A stretch of 15,143 nt of DNA from an uncultured Clostridia bacterium. GTDB taxonomy: Bacteria; Bacillota; Clostridia; Acetivibrionales; CALMWN01. The notes below the pieces were generated by a model that did not search any database, had not been told where the DNA came from, and saw only the letters and a list, made by a program, of their open reading frames with translations. Numbering within the stretch: position 1 is the stretch's first letter; each line of letters starts with the position of its first letter. Below, piece by piece: positions 14,595 to 15,143 of the stretch. Made by a program: the position numbers and the translations under genes. Location: contig CALMWN010000274.1 of the NCBI GenBank assembly GCA_937873555.1, forward strand, positions 1 through 15,143, given 5' to 3'.

Positions 14595-15143
14595 TCAGCA
14601 CCTGCAAAGACTCACTACCTCCTGGAATAATGCTCTATACTGCTGTTCCTCCATGTAAAGCCTGAATCCTTCACTGCACAGCCTTGAGATTCCTGCCATC
14701 GACATATTGCCTATATTGCTGCAGATTTCTTTGTAACTTAACCCGCACAACGCCCTCTGTACAAATGCCAGGAATGCCCTCGCCTTTCCTGCTGCCCTCC
14801 TGTATTTTAACTGTATGTAATCTTTTGAGGGCAGCTTCAACCTTTCTGTGATAAGCGTCATAACCTGTCCCGGTTTTGCCTCCCGTATTATTACCTTCCG
14901 CTCATCATGCGTTATGTTGCGGACTATATTGTCCATGCACTTCATTATTCCTTTTACATTACCGGTATCGAGGTGTTTCCGGGTAAACTCTATATACCTC
15001 TTTGCTGCAAGTTCTTTATCCGTCAGGTTAAAAAGTCCTAATACGTATCCTGTATCCACCAATCCCCTGTGATCCTTTCTTGTGCCTGTGTAAAAGGCCA
15101 TTGAGGAAAAGGGATATTTATGTACATTGTCCCTGTATCCTTC
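14595..15143 (-). CDS. REP-associated Y1 transposase, C-terminal half (runs off the edge)
   Basis: The frame is open to the last base, so the gene is partial at its 5' end. The 182 visible residues begin EGYRDNVHKYPFSS, then MAFYTGTRKDHRGLVDTGYV and LGLFN. This is the region following the HUH/tyrosine core in REP-associated transposases, after which comes a helical C-terminal extension with a helix-turn-helix-like stretch (GLSYKEICSNIGNMSMAGIS). It cannot be the missing half of the copy at 12284-12568, because on the minus strand it lies upstream of that N-terminal part. It is therefore a second copy. A repeated element at the edge would explain why the contig ends here. Confidence 0.8.
   Translation of the reverse strand, partial: EGYRDNVHKYPFSSMAFYTGTRKDHRGLVDTGYVLGLFNLTDKELAAKRYIEFTRKHLDTGNVKGIMKCMDNIVRNITHDERKVIIREAKPGQVMTLITERLKLPSKDYIQLKYRRAAGKARAFLAFVQRALCGLSYKEICSNIGNMSMAGISRLCSEGFRLYMEEQQYRALFQEVVSLCRC

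Noticed and set aside
12284..15143. Reading the two transposase halves as one gene split by an insertion carrying splB
   Set aside because: On the minus strand the C-terminal half lies upstream of the N-terminal half, so a simple insertion cannot produce this order.
1..15143. CRISPR array, tRNA, rRNA or defence-system genes
   Set aside because: No regularly spaced direct repeats, cloverleaf or rRNA-like sequence, nor any nuclease or toxin cassette, could be seen on either strand. The only repeats are the promoter boxes, the transposon ends and the palindrome.

Overview
Organism and quality. The window reads as chromosomal DNA of a low-GC, endospore-forming Firmicute, probably a plant-fibre-degrading clostridium. 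The reasons are the AT-rich intergenic DNA, strong GGAGG ribosome binding sites, TTG starts, a spore photoproduct lyase, LplB/LplC-type sugar permeases and a GntR/FadR regulator. The genus cannot be fixed from this sequence. Bases 1-45 are not biological: they are the tail of an Illumina P5 adapter, an i5 index and the Nextera/Tn5 read-1 adapter, so the left edge is an artificial contig end. The right edge lies inside a transposase gene.

Layout. (A) 46-7239, all on the minus strand: a GntR/FadR regulator; an apiosidase-like (GH140-type, DUF5060) glycosidase followed by two tandem paralogous TIM-barrel glycosidases of unassigned family; a two-gene (split) transketolase; and the start of a solute-binding lipoprotein. 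Three transcription units here each carry the same 11-bp motif (ATACATCCTAC) at their promoters, which makes it the likely operator of the GntR protein. (B) 7240-8043: a long imperfect palindrome, then a scarred locus where the first ~60 codons of a sugar-binding lipoprotein are fused out of frame to a fragment of an SGNH/GDSL esterase. (C) 8044-11257, minus strand: two CUT1 sugar permeases (LplC- and LplB-like) and an oligogalacturonate lyase (PL22). The lyase and the permease operon have matching promoters: a CAAATGATTAT box at each -35, a second copy 55-56 bp further upstream, and a TAAGAT -10 at an identical distance. (D) 11460-15143: a mobile-element graveyard around one intact gene, the spore photoproduct lyase (13017-14012, plus strand). 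It holds two different partial copies of a REP-type Y1 transposase with GGGGACGTTTCTTA ends, a headless unknown ORF, a frameshifted large serine recombinase tail and a broken IS3-type orfA.

How it fits together. Oligogalacturonate lyase, permeases, an SGNH esterase remnant, an apiosidase-like enzyme and a split transketolase all suit pectin breakdown, specifically galacturonan carrying apiose (rhamnogalacturonan II or apiogalacturonan). In the model, extracellular fragments are imported by the binding protein and permeases and cleaved in the cytoplasm by the PL22 lyase and the glycosidases (none of which shows a signal peptide), and branched pentose is finished by the transketolase. The apiose assignment is inference: no apiose isomerase or kinase lies in the window.
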